Below, one piece after another: positions 46,721 through 57,830 of a stretch of DNA of 64,000 nt. The stretch's first letter is position 1. Each line of letters begins with the position of its first letter. Made by a program: the position numbers and the translations under genes. Below the pieces are notes generated by a model that did not search any database, was not told the DNA's origin, and saw only the letters and a program-made list of their open reading frames with translations. The DNA is from Stenopsyche tienmushanensis. Lineage: Eukaryota; Arthropoda; Insecta; Trichoptera; Stenopsychidae. The stretch is taken from NCBI GenBank assembly GCA_008973525.1, contig WACJ01000527.1:1488001-1552000 (forward strand), read 5' to 3'.

Positions 46721-48325
46721 ACAATGCCCAATATTGCAAGAGTCTAAGAGTTCTAATACCTTGGAGCTATCCTCACTAAACTTCACTCAAAGTTCGGGTA
46801 TTACACACTAAACTTCATCCAAAGTCTGGGCGTTTTCGTAAGAAATTCAATTAATTATGGTCTTGAAACTATGATGTTATATTTCTTTTTTATTTGTGCA
46901 GTATATTTTTTTAAGAAGACCAAAAGGCCACCCTTCATAATCGATTTAAATCAGCCACCCTCATGCGGTGCACATTTTGTCCATATGGTAGACGCGCCCC
47001 TTACTCCACAACAAATTCACATTTGGTAATTAATTATGCATTTTCGCCTAAGTGATATAAGGTTTCAACTCGCCTCTAATCGGGCATTCAATTCTATTAA
47101 CCCTTTGAGCACTTATTATATATAAATTCGATACGTAATACAGATATACGAGCTGATGACAGAATATTCGTTCCATTTTAATCAGGGATGTACAAGTCTT
47201 AACATCCTCTTTATTACATCAACAGTATCGATTACATAGAAAAAATTCCAATAAAAATAGTAGATAATGACGCTACGAAAATAAACATGTCGTTCCTGCA
47301 TCGAAATTCAATTGTACAAGTCCAAATTCAAGTTCACAAACGATTGCCCCAGCACGAGTTCAAGGTTCGGTCAAAGACCCACTATCGTCCACGAGTTTAA
47401 AACTCCATTGGATTTGATAAAAAAATTATAATTATTCAATTGCACTTTTTCTTTGATATTTTTTCAATATTTTTGTTGTGCACAAAAGCCACGATTTCCA
47501 TCTATCGGTACAAGATCGTATTAGATTACGTTTGACTAAAGATGGCGTTCAAAAGGAATATTACGCTTGGAAAAAAAACATTTTCGACTAATTATTCCGA
47601 AGTCTTCAAATATAATATATCTTCGTCTGGACGACGTCTGGAACGGGCCCTAAGGATATAAAGTAATGGTTTAAAATACTCATTCCGGTTCTCCCGTCTT
47701 AGCCCACGCCTTCCTTTTAACCCACGCGCACATCATCAAATCTTGGCCGACCATCGCCCAATGCACTTTCCAACCAATTGCATGTATGATGCAATTATGA
47801 CGCTTGAATTATTGCGTAATTATTACTTTCAACCCTCTGATGCTAAGCGATGATATAAGACTGCAAACAGCGGTCGCTTTCGGACCGTTGATGATTCAAA
47901 ATTTCTCGAATATGAATAGTTTTTGTGCGACTGTACCAACCAAAGGATTAATTTGTTTTTATTAGGGAATGTTAATCAATGATATGACGTTAATATGAAG
48001 TTTGTACGTGTATGTCTTCATTCTATAATGAAGCCTTTCTATGTCTTCAGGTTTTGAATGTTCAGCCTAAATCGTGAGTCACATGATCTGCGTTTCTTGA
48101 AGATGTGTTTAGTTATTTCTTCAACAAGATTTTGGGATATATCCCATGCATTCATGATCAATTTAAATGTGAATTTATGCAGTACATTTTATAAATGCAT
48201 GTCCAATTGTCAAGACATTTGACATGGTGTGCTATGTACAGATGTTGAGACAAGGGATCCCTAATATTCATTCGAATAACCAATATGAAATTGGTAAAAT
48301 ATTCGAATGTTTTATACATATTATA
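46721..48325. other. No supported gene
   Basis: 'TTAACCCTTTGAGCACTTAT' at about 47099 and 'CAACCCTCTGATGC'...'CAAAGGATTAA' at 47835-47956 look like more TTAA-class ends. The latter encloses a further hairpin-family scrap ('cggtcgctttcggaccg'). No gene is visible. Confidence 0.4.
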
Positions 48326-48329
48326 TATA

Positions 48330-48830
48330 AGAGGCGATTCAAATATGACCCGGAATTTTGTTGTACAAAAGTGATTTACACTCAAACCTCTTTTTGTGCG
48401 ACTTTTTTTATGCGATTTCGAAGTTATGCGGTTTTTTTGAAACAATTTTTTATTTATTTCATAACGAATACGCATCGAGATATTTTGCATAAAATAGGAA
48501 ATAAATCATCAAGACCACGCCTTTTATCCTGGTTAAGATTTTTGAAAAAAATGATTTGTTTTTTTGCATTTTTCCAACGTTTTGACTTTTAAAAATGCAT
48601 TCTCCAAAGGAATTTCCAAAATTTCAACTACTTACGGAGTTATAGCTATTTTAGTGACACGGCAACTTGGCTGGTCCTACCATAATGAAATATTTTTGAA
48701 TGAAATATTTTTAATCTAACGCACAAAAAAGTTTTAAGTGTATAGAAATGTAAATGGAGTATCTATTTTTCTATATAGTTTCCTTCATTAAAAATATATT
48801 TGTTTCATCGGATAGGAAGCTTCTTGATCC
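48330..48830 (+). mobile_element. mariner-like fragment split by a pogo-like MITE
   Basis: 'GAGGCGATTCAAATATGACC' with 'cggaattttgttgtac' lies left, and 'tagtttccttcatt', 'tgtttcatcggataggaagc' lies right, of the MITE at 48377-48742. The joined flanks match 40023-40190, which lacks the insertion. Confidence 0.65.
48377..48742 (+). mobile_element. pogo/Tigger-like MITE (copy 4, internally deleted)
   Basis: Left end 'TACACTCAAACCTCTTTTTG' and right end 'CAAAAAAGTTTTAAGTGTA' with TA on each side. The interior keeps the 'acttacggagttatagctat' and 'cggcaacttggctgg' sections. Confidence 0.8.
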
Positions 48831-49170
48831 CTTCACTGAAGAAAGAAGGCGGGTAGTGGCATTTTCGGTTGCGCAATGCGTTTTCTAGTAAACAAAGGCG
48901 TGAAATCAGGTGGAGTTTTGAGGGCTTTGATTTCAAGCTGATGTTTATTTGAAACCAAACAAGCAAAATCAAGACAGCAGAGAATCGTGAAGAATATCTT
49001 GTTCATTTATTATCTGCAGTTTTAAATCAGAGCTGTTGGACGACTTATCGGTTTCTTTTAAAATATTGTTAAAAATTCTGACCAATATCTTGGGTAGAAA
49101 CTTTCCAGTATTTCTTCTTTCTTTCATTCGCGTTTTAATATACAGTAACATATTTTTACTTAAATCAGTA

Positions 49171-49539
49171 TTAACCCTCTGAGTAATAACCTAATTTTAA
49201 ATCATCATAAATTTAGATGCTATATTTGTACGTCTGCCACTTATCATTCGTACAAATCCACTTATCTGTCAGGACCGTCGCAGTGTGTATGAAGCTTGTA
49301 CATGAATAAATAAACACTGTCGATAGTACACGATATACGGTAATTTCGTCAAGTAACTTGGGTTAGCGGTCTATACAAATGTACGATGTACGCAAATTAC
49401 TCTCTCCATCTCTGTTTCTCTTCAAACTCAACGTGCAAGACACTCTTCGTCTCTGTCTATCTCCGAGCTCAACGTGTATGAAAGCTTGAATCACTGGAAT
49501 TCAGACACAACTCTGTGTCTTACCTCTTTAAGGGGTTAA
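49171..49539 (+). mobile_element. TTAA MITE family (copy 7), complete, with empty-site proof
   Basis: It runs from TTAACCCTCTGAGTAATAAC to TACCTCTTTAAGGGGTTAA. The left flank '...acttaaatcagta' and right flank 'tttcttcagt' join at 41058-41080 as 'aaatcagtattaatttcttca', where one TTAA stands at the same place. So the element inserted into TTAA and duplicated it, the behaviour of piggyBac elements. The interior has the 'ctgtcaggaccgtcgcag' core and the arm 'cttcgtctctgtctatctcc'. It has no transposase. Confidence 0.88.
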
Positions 49540-50330
49540 TTTCTTCAGTTTCTTAAAAAAATATTTTTCTTCGTCAGTAATAATTTCCAATTTTAAATCT
49601 TTTAATGATTTGTTGACTAAATTCAGAGATGTTATTTTATATTCCACATCTTGCGACATATTTGTGCATGTGTCTTTGAGGTGAGGAGGATGTTTTTAGG
49701 AGATACAGAACTGGACCAAACGAGCTACGTTTGAGAACAATGGATTTAATTGTATATATTACAAACAGCTAGTAGAAAGCGAATTCTACCGCATGAATCA
49801 AAATTAATGTTACGGACGAGGATAGCAGTGTGATTTCTTCTTGGATAGTAGCGATGATGATATATAAGAATTCAAATGACAATGAAAAAGGAATAGACAT
49901 CAGACAACAAAGAATATATGCAATAATAAATTGCAAGGAATAATAGAAGGAAAAGTCAAATGAAACAGAATGAAATCAATGAGAATGTCGATTTAAATTC
50001 GCTGCGGGTCTTATTGATTTCACAAAAATAACATGGACAATGAACAAGGGATGGACATCAGATAACAATAGGTAAAAATAAGGGTCACAAACAAAATAAG
50101 AGGATAGATCAAGATGGTTGCGGACACAATCAGATTTACAAACTTAGTAATAAATAACGATATGGGACAAAACAAATCAAGTATCAATAGGAAAAAATAG
50201 TAATATAATAGCAATCAGATGTAATTCATGTTGAACATTAAGACGAGATTTATGGCATGGAATGGGACACATAAAACTGTCTATTTGCTACATAGGATCT
50301 TAACGGTCAGTTTGATTGGTATCGCATGTT
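49540..50330. other. No supported gene
   Basis: Includes the distal part of a repeat shared with 41080-41150. The rest is AT-rich with incidental frames. Confidence 0.4.
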
Positions 50331-50439
50331 TGTCGGCCATTTTGTTCAGTCACAGTAAATTCTTCCGGTGGCAAGTTCGTCGCGCGCCTCCAGTCATCCA
50401 TTTTTTGACTTTGCAGAACAACACCGCCGCGAAATCCAT

Positions 50440-50650
50440 CGGAAGCACATTTCTCGAAGTCTCCTTGGTGATATTGTGTCGGAAAAACTTGGTTACAAGA
50501 AGTTGTGTGCTCCGTAGATGCAAAGAATGCTCACACCGGAATTTTTGGATCATTTTGAAAGGAGAAGTTTTTTTAATTCTATCGTGATGGGGGATGATAC
50601 ATGGGCGTGTCATTACACCTCATAATCCAAAAAGTAAAGTATCCTGTGGA
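50440..50650 (+). pseudogene. mariner transposase fragment
   Basis: Joining frames yields 'SEKLGYKKLCAP', then 'AKNAHTGIFGSF' (decayed 'PKMLTxExxxxF'), then 'SIVMGDDTWACHYT', which is the first catalytic Asp block of a mariner transposase (GDDTW in place of GDETW). Stops and frameshifts abound. Flanking sequence is unrecognised. Confidence 0.7.
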
Positions 50651-52290
50651 TTTTTAATTAAATACATTCATTTTTCGATCCTACATAAATGTTGTAACCT
50701 TACTTTCTGGACGACCCTCGTACATTATCCCATTAAAGAACTTGAAGCCACACGGTTTTTAAAATTCAAGCGGTATTAATTTTGTTACGAAATCGAATAT
50801 TTCATCATAAGTTATCTCCTCTCGTGACAATGGCTGACATTTTCCAGAATATAAATTTAGAAAAAGGTCTATTTATTCGTATCCCGTTGTCCCGACCACA
50901 ATCGCTCGTAAAATTATGATTCTTTCATAACGACACTTCACAGGTTGAATTACAAGCTTGGTCGAGCGCCCTTATCTAAGCGTCCGAAGGATAGGGATGC
51001 AAACAATGGCCTCTCGTTTATTATACGCAAATAAAGCGCCTAATACAAACGGTATGCTCCGGTGGCTCATTGTTTCAGGATGGGTCATGGAACTCGAGAT
51101 AAGCGAATAATTCTCCAACGAATCAAATGCCGATTTATCGCCGCCGACAGTGTTATTTCTGCGCGGACCTTTGTCTACTTTAGCGTACTTGTGTATTCAA
51201 ATTCGCATTTGAACATGGACAACATGACTGACGTTCAGTCTAAATGTTATTCAAATTCGCACATCAAACGTATCCGGTCATCTTATAAAAAGAATCGCAT
51301 CGCCTAAAAATAATACTGTATTTCAATGCTGAAACACACTGCGGTCCGCTCACTTGAAAACGCGTGTTCCCCGCGTCGTTTTTGCAGGACCATTCGCGCA
51401 ATAACGCATGTTTTGTAGTCTGAAATTTTGACGCGCAAAAAATAATATATAGATACTATATTTCTTTAGAATCTTATGTTTTTCCTTCCATATACACAGT
51501 GTGAATTTTATTTTTAAATCAGTTATTTTCAAATTTCATATGATTCACAAAATTATCGAGTTCAAGGATATCAAGTCCTTATATTATTGCTGGACTTACA
51601 TTATTATGCATATAATGAATCACAAAATTTAATTTGATTAATGTGGCAACGATTAATACATCCTAAATGTGTAAAAAAAACATCAAATCAGCTAACAGAA
51701 GTCATGGGACATAGTATCTACAATCACAAAATTGGGAATAACAGTGTTGCATTTCTCTTCTCCCAACTCTTTGTTTTATTGATATATCCTATACTCTTTG
51801 TATTAATTATTTTTTAAATTAAGGTAGTTTTCCTGTCCATCCTGTATGTTAAATACTTAGGAGCATCAGGAAATAATCATTTCTTACAATGTAAGCAATA
51901 TATGTACTCAGACTCATTCTGAAAATAATACTGTTTGATTAATCTCATTTATCCAGAATCTCCGATCAAATAATCACTGTAAAATCACACAAAAACATTC
52001 ACACATTTGCCTATAGAATAGATTGAATGATGCTCAAATTTACTATTGCTGTGCAACTCTACACCTCCAGCTTCTTTTATTTATGTAGTCAATCTTTCCT
52101 TTTTCAAATTGAAATCTATATTCGGTTTTATTCAAATGAACTTATGACATTTGATCTCAAAAATGCAAAGTAGGATCGTTATGTTCCAAAAATGGTTCCG
52201 ATTATTTACATATTACGTTTTTACAACATGGTTTTTATGCGCAGTATTTTTTTGAATTGGTGCGACTATTCTTGTTTTAAAATGTTAAGG
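50650..52290. other. No supported gene
   Basis: An 81-codon frame at 51062-51307 and others lack homology or splice context. The rest is AT-rich. Confidence 0.4.
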
Positions 52291-52291
52291 T

Positions 52292-52790
52292 GGGCACTAG
52301 GACGTGTCGGTTTCCAAAAACCGGTTATGAAAACCCGGTTTTTAGACAAAAATTGTGTTTTTCGGAAATTAGTTTTTTAACCGGTTTTGAATAAAAAATT
52401 AAATTTGCACTTGCTTCAAAAGATGGAATTCTCAAAATGAGTGAAAGCATATTAACAAGGATGTTCCCAATCTCGCGGCAGAAATAAATTTTAAAGAGGA
52501 GTGTGTAGAAATAGTCGAAGAAGATATAATCCTCAAAGGAGCGTTGGAGGAGTTCATTAATAAATTGCTTCAGGAAGCGGCAGAAAAAGTCTTATATCGA
52601 AACATTAAAAGCAGAATTTGCGCTATATGAGTCGACTAAAAAATTGCAAATATTATTCGAGTGCTTAAAATGCATTCACCCTACTTCAATATTATACTAT
52701 CACCCTACTACAAATTTATATTGATATTGTTGATTCGAAAAACGAAAACCGGTTTTGAAAAATGGCGGTTTTTGCATAAGCCTTAGTGGG
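52292..52790 (+). pseudogene. hAT element remnant with C-terminal dimerisation domain piece
   Basis: Frame pieces give 'EFALYESTKKLQ' and 'CLKCIHPTSIL', matching the conserved C-terminal hAT (hATC) segment that normally reads ...E-STxKL...L..IQPTSVE.ERAFS. The part after PTS is lost. The remnant is flanked by 'accggttatgaaaacccggt' (52321) and 'aaaaccggttttgaaaaatgg' (52744), inverted relatives that may be subterminal repeats. Confidence 0.65.
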
Positions 52791-53084
52791 TATTGACCGG
52801 CGCAATTAAAGCCCTTATTCCGACTTTAAAGCTTCCGACACGTGTTTTTCGAAACCGTCCCATTTTTTCAGACATTTCAAATTACTGAAGTTTGCCCTAA
52901 CAGCATATTTTGCTCTTATAAAACAATGGTCGGGGTCGCAATCCGCCCCACGCATCATTTTGACGTCCGCCACATCATTTCAATCTGATTTCGGGTGACC
53001 CCGTCAGCAGATAATCACGTGTACTTGTGAATTTTCTTGTGCTCAAAAGTGGTGCTACTGACAATCATCCCAACGGATATGGCA

Positions 53085-53714
53085 AAATCAAAGAGTCTCA
53101 CTCCTTCTTATGGGTGTTACACTCTACGATGCCTACACATAAAACCTTAGGGAAGGCAACCCTACGCCCGTGGATAACAGTCGAATCGTTGGGGCAATGA
53201 TGTAGAGTAGAGGTGGGCGAAAGCATTGTTCGTTGATTTGCTCATCAAACGCTGCTCGGGTAGTCCAGCTAATATGAGTAGGATGTGAAATTCACCCTGT
53301 GCTGCCTACCCATAAATTAGAATGTGGAATTGCTGATTACAGAAGGTGTAAGTCGACTCTATGCAAAAGGCGTCACCACTATCCTGAACAGTCTAGTGCA
53401 CACAAGGGAAAACGGCTTTAGGCTGCTCGAATGGGGACTAATCTCTGTGGTAAGTTAACTTAACATAACCTATTCCTTTCAATGCACCTTTGAGTGCATG
53501 TGATTTAAAACCGATCTTCCTGCAAGAACCTTGCCTCCTTTATAGGACGCAAAGTAAAATGGGTGGGCACCTGGACGCTCTGCGCATAGCGTTTCTCGTG
53601 TGGTTAAAAGAGCGGTGGAAGACATTCTCTGTGTAGCTAGTCCCGGGAAACTCGGAACAGACTACACAGCAGCACTGGACTGGAGTCATCAGAGTTCAAT
53701 TCATCATTAAAAAG
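53085..53714 (-). repeat. GC-richer interspersed repeat (SINE/LINE-tail-like), longest copy
   Basis: Inverted relative to 17429-17945: 'caaacgctgctcgggtagtc', 'ttcaccctgtgctgcctacc', 'ccactatcctgaacagtcta' and 'cggaacagactacacagcag' appear in reverse order. It ends immediately before the CTAT target of the LTR retroelement. Confidence 0.6.
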
Positions 53715-53718
53715 CTAT

Positions 53719-56205
53719 TGTTGCGTGGACCAAAATGTTCTGTCGTCGACAGTTTGGTCGGCCTTAAGCTGGCCATACTTTTTGCTGTTAAGACCCGCCG
53801 CGGACTAACCGTTAGGCGGGCAACCAAAAAGTCTTATCGTTGTTGCAGCCTTGGGAGGCGGTCGACGGACATTTTGGCCCGCACGCATCGCCCCGCATGG
53901 AGGCCACGTGCCTCGCAATCTTCGGAGTCGTATTTAATAACCGAAGACTTTGATTCATTATCCTCATATCCCGTCATGGAGTTTTCCCCTCGTCGCCGCT
54001 CGACAGCCTGACAGCCGTCGTCGATCCACCGGATCAAAGAACTCTGCGCCCCCTCGCCTAGTTAGGGGGCGCGTCCGCCGCTGTTCGGGCTCCGGCGGCC
54101 GGCGTTGCGGCCGGCGCTTTGCGCCCGCGGCGCGGCCGTCTGGGCCGTCCGAGATACGCCGCGGCGGTTGGCAGCCGTGGCGGCAGCGGCGTTGGTGCTG
54201 CGTTGGGGGCTCGCGAAGCGCGGCGCCCCCGTCGTATGCAACAATGGTGTCAGAAAAGTGGAATCCGGGACGACGACACCATAAGAACGACGATGAAGGG
54301 AAACCAAAACATCATGGCGCGAAAAGTGAGGTTAGGATTCGACCGGCTTGGTCGGCCATTTTGTAAAAATCAGCTGTGATCATGACGCGCGGAACATCGA
54401 CGCGCCGGCACCGGCGTATGGGTTGGGAAGATGATGCGGTGCGATTTAGAGAATCGCCAGGAATGCGGTCCGTCGCCCCGTCATCCACGAGGAAGTTGAG
54501 GCGTCATGAGACGCTCACTTCCGACCGACCACGCGGTAGCTGCTGAAGGCGAAGCACCTTCGGAGAGATGCCGACATTGGAAGTCGCTCGGGCTTCCAAT
54601 GGTTCGAGCTGGAGCCACTACAGCTCATCGTCACCGTGATACGTAAAATTGTTTTGATTCAGTTCACAGTGGCGTTGTTGAGACATTCCATACAGTGTCG
54701 TGCATTTGACAGTTCTAGGTTAAGATTACGTTTGACAGTTGACGTTTCATAGTGATGTGTGTTGGAGATGATTATCCTCACATTTAAACTAGTTTTTAGT
54801 AATTCTAAATGTAAATGTAACGCCATATTTCTAATCATTAATTTTAATATGTTTCAGAGACAACCCCAAGGAACGAATCCTCTGTTCGTTTTAGGATAAG
54901 AAGCTGTTGTTGTCGTCGCTTTTGTTTGATTTTTGTAAGCTTTACGTAAATGTGTCGTAATTGTATGAAGCAAGTCATTAATGTTGTTGAATTGTATGAA
55001 TAAGGTCGTCGGAGAACCATGGTTCGTGAAGTATTTGTTGTGAGCCGCAATGCTTTGAACCAGGCGCTGGCGAGCTGGTGATGCCGTCAGGCTGGTAGCA
55101 TGTGGTTGTTATGGTATTTGAATAGAAGCAACAATAGACGCTGGCGACGGGAAATCCGCTGCGATAATTGTTATGGGTCTTTCAGATCAGGGCGGATCGA
55201 ACCACCTCGGTGGATTCGATCGCTGCCTTCCCTATCCTATCAAGAGGCACCGTCGTGACCGGTGAAGTAGGGTTGGCAGCCGAAACTTTCAGTTTCGCGC
55301 AGTAATGTGATACTTCACGTACCAAGGGGTATCTCGACGAAGTTAACTAAATAAAGTTAAATTAGATTGGTTACGACACAGGATGGCGACGACAATGACA
55401 AGCTGTTTGGGGGATGTTTAGTTTTGTTATTATTGTTGAATTTGTACAAATTGGTTAATACTTGTGATTTAATTGTTTATGTTTAATTGTTACTAGTAAT
55501 TAAGAGTATAGAATAGAACCTTTCAACCAGAAGGATAATATTTTGTTAAGAAATCTCTTTGGCGTTGCTTTATATTTGAATGCTCTATGTAAACTGTAAG
55601 ACTGAAAAAATAAATATGCGAACGATTGTGAGACACGTGGTGTTTGACTCGGGACGAGTCAACCCTTAAGTCAAGGGGAGTGTTGCGTGGACCAAAATGT
55701 TCTGTCGTCGACAGTTTGGTCGGCCTTAAGCTGGCCATACTTTTTGCTGTTAAGACCCGCCGCGGACTAACCGTTAGGCGGGCAACCAAAAAGTCTTAAC
55801 GTTGTTGTAGCCTTGGGAGGCGGTCGACGGACATTTTGGCCCGCACGCATCGCCCCGCATGGAGGCCACGTGCCTCACAGTCTTCGAAGTCGTGGTTAAT
55901 AATTGAAGACTTTCATTCATTATCCCCACATCCCGTCATGGAGTTTTCCCCTCGTCGCCGCTCGACAGCCTGACAGCCGTCGTCGATCCACCGGATAAAA
56001 GAACTCTGCGCCCCCTCGCCTAGTTAGGGGGCGCGTCCGCCGCTGTTCGGGCTCCGGCGGCCGGCGTTGCGGCCGGCGCTTTGCGCCCGCGGCGCGGCCG
56101 TCTGGGCCGTCCGAGATACGCCGCGGCTGTTGGCAGCCGTGGCGGCAGCGGCGTTGGTGCTGCGTTGGGGGCTCGCGAAGCGCGGCGCCCCCCACGTATG
56201 CAACA
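53719..56205 (+). mobile_element. Non-coding LTR retrotransposon with two LTRs (TRIM/LARD-like)
   Basis: LTRs at 53719-54243 and 55681-56205 are each 525 bp and nearly identical, with TG..CA ends. The element is flanked by CTAT at 53715-53718 and 56206-56209, a 4-bp target duplication. Right after the first LTR comes 'TGGTGTCAGAAAAGTGG' (54245), in the place and style of a primer binding site. 'TCAAGGGGAG' ends at 55680 as a polypurine tract. The 1437-bp interior has no gag or pol frame, so mobilisation would need another element's proteins. A Ty3/Gypsy affinity is suggested only by the 4-bp duplication and primer-site style. Confidence 0.9.
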
Positions 56206-56209
56206 CTAT

Positions 56210-56396
56210 CTTTCCAATCTCGTTGAGTTTCCCCCCATTGTCACTGTAAGTCTCGCGAAGACTATGGGCTCTGATTATGGGCCTGTACAAGATTTTCCTA
56301 CCAACTTTCGCATTCAAATCTCCTAAAACTATTTTGGCGCCATAAAAGAGCTGTGAACTATACGCCTTATATAGTTGTTAATAGAAGGCATCCTTG
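56210..56396 (-). pseudogene. RTE-like LINE endonuclease fragment, part 1
   Basis: On the minus strand the frame reads 'KIVLGDLNAKVGR', 'YRPIIRAHSLRETYSDNGGK', matching the catalytic 'GDFNAKIG' and '..HSLHExSNDNG' blocks of apurinic-type endonucleases in RTE/CR1-like LINEs. The fragment begins at the hAT element (56397) and is cut by the LTR retroelement at 56209. Confidence 0.8.
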
Positions 56397-57647
56397 CAGT
56401 GGCGTAGCTACCAAGGGGCTAGGCGGGGCAGTGCCCCGGGGCCCTCAAGCTCAGGGGGCCCTCGAATCTTTACCAGAAATCTCGATCGAACTGAACTTTT
56501 GGAAATTTCTCCCATTTTCAAAATAAATTTGACAGGTTGCAACCCCACTTTAATCATGACAACTCAGTTGAGAGAAATTCATAAGTTATGCCTAGGGAAT
56601 TCCCCTAAATTCTTTCTGTAGGTTGGCAGTGTTGTCAATCACAAAAAAGAGCTTAACGCTTTCGCGCGCGGCATCGTTATTTTAACTCGTTTCCGTGAAT
56701 CCGATTGCCGACGACATTCATGAATACGTATTAGTGCTTAAGCCATCGCCAGAACACACAATGAGTCAGTTATTCTCTCTCGCGTTTGCCTCTTCACTTC
56801 ACTAATCGTTTTTGGTTCATTCCAACATTCCAGCGATAAGACCGAACTTTTATTGCCGTCGAAACATTTATCATCAAGTAAATCGATCTACACGTTTTTT
56901 TTAATGTATTCTTTACACTTTTCAGTGATTTTCAACCATTGTATTTTTTTAACAATAAAACTATTTAAACCATCGCTAATACACACAATTACAATTTGAA
57001 TGGGCTTTTTACGACTCCATATCTATTCGTTTTTTCGATGAGTTGCGAGTGATATTTGGTTGTGATGCTTTATACATCTCTAGTATCGTGCCATTTTGTA
57101 TATATTATTTTTTCTTAACCATATGTGTTCTCCTTCTTTCTTCTTTTTTATTTCTACTGGATTTCCTTTTCTATTTGCATGTAATGTCCCTGTTGTATGC
57201 GTATTTTTATCTACTAATTTAGTAGATAATGATATATTATTATAAAAATTTTCCATAAAAACATGATGACCTTTGTGGAGAAATGGATTCATCAATTTAA
57301 GTACACTGGCATCAATTTTGGTTCCTCTAGGTTCGTTGTCAAATAACCTTCCTCTATGTTTTGGATCCATGTTTTGTAAATGGTTTGTTTTTGTGTCTGG
57401 GAGCGCGGTAGGCATAGGACTAATCCGGCGCGAGGTTTAGGTTGAGCGAGGTTTATTTGCACTCATGTGCTGCAGCGACGAAGGGATTGACGATGTGCGC
57501 GCGCGAAAGCGTTTTAAGTAGCTTAGCATTTTTAATGTATTTGTATATTTCATATTTTTATTTGATAAAACCTAATCAGTTTACATAGCAATGGGGCCCC
57601 ATTTTTTAATTTGCCCCAGGGCCCTTGGTTACTTAGCTACGCCACTG
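56397..57647 (+). mobile_element. hAT-type element with 8-bp target duplication
   Basis: Left end CAGTGGCGTAGCTACCAAGG and right end 'TTAGCTACGCCACTG' are inverted repeats. CATCCTTG stands immediately on both sides (56389-56396 and 57648-57655), the 8-bp duplication expected for hAT. The ends are followed inward by 'gccccggggccc' and 'gggccccatt' blocks. The interior has no hAT transposase but holds a piggyBac remnant (56653-57517). Confidence 0.85.
56653..57517 (-). pseudogene. piggyBac remnant nested in the hAT element
   Basis: TTAACGCTTTCGCGCGCG at 56653 and CGCGCGAAAGCGTTTTAA ending 57517 are inverted repeats with TTAA. The minus-strand frame at 57415-57080 reads 'HHVFMENFYNNISLSTKLVD' then 'THTTGTLHANRKGNPVEIKK', the conserved piggyBac transposase stretch (xxDNFYTSxxL...TxTxGTxRxNRKGxP). 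The catalytic Asp of the DNFY block is Glu here (MENFY). N- and C-terminal parts are absent. Confidence 0.85.
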
Positions 57648-57655
57648 CATCCTTG

Positions 57656-57830
57656 ATGCGCCAATAGGGTTAAAATTTAACACGGACGACAGGGTCCTCA
57701 TGTCCAGAGCGAATTCCACCCCCGATCTGCACGTCGCTGCTGTACAACACAGCAGCCTCTCCGAGGAGCATCGATCCACTTCCGACGAGTCGATGCTGAT
57801 TGATCCAGAATCGCAGCAGTACATTTTTTT
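57656..57830 (-). pseudogene. RTE-like LINE endonuclease fragment, part 2
   Basis: On the minus strand 'RSGVEFALDMRTLSSVLNFN' followed by 'PIGASRM' corresponds to the 'GVGF...VxxFxPIxxRI' part that lies N-terminal to the GDFNAKIG block. It joins part 1 (56396-56210) once the hAT and its target duplication are removed. Confidence 0.6.

Noticed and set aside
53834..54379. Arg/Gly-rich frames in the 5' LTR and interior of the retroelement
   Set aside because: Same GC artefact as the solo LTR; frames cross the LTR boundary without conservation.
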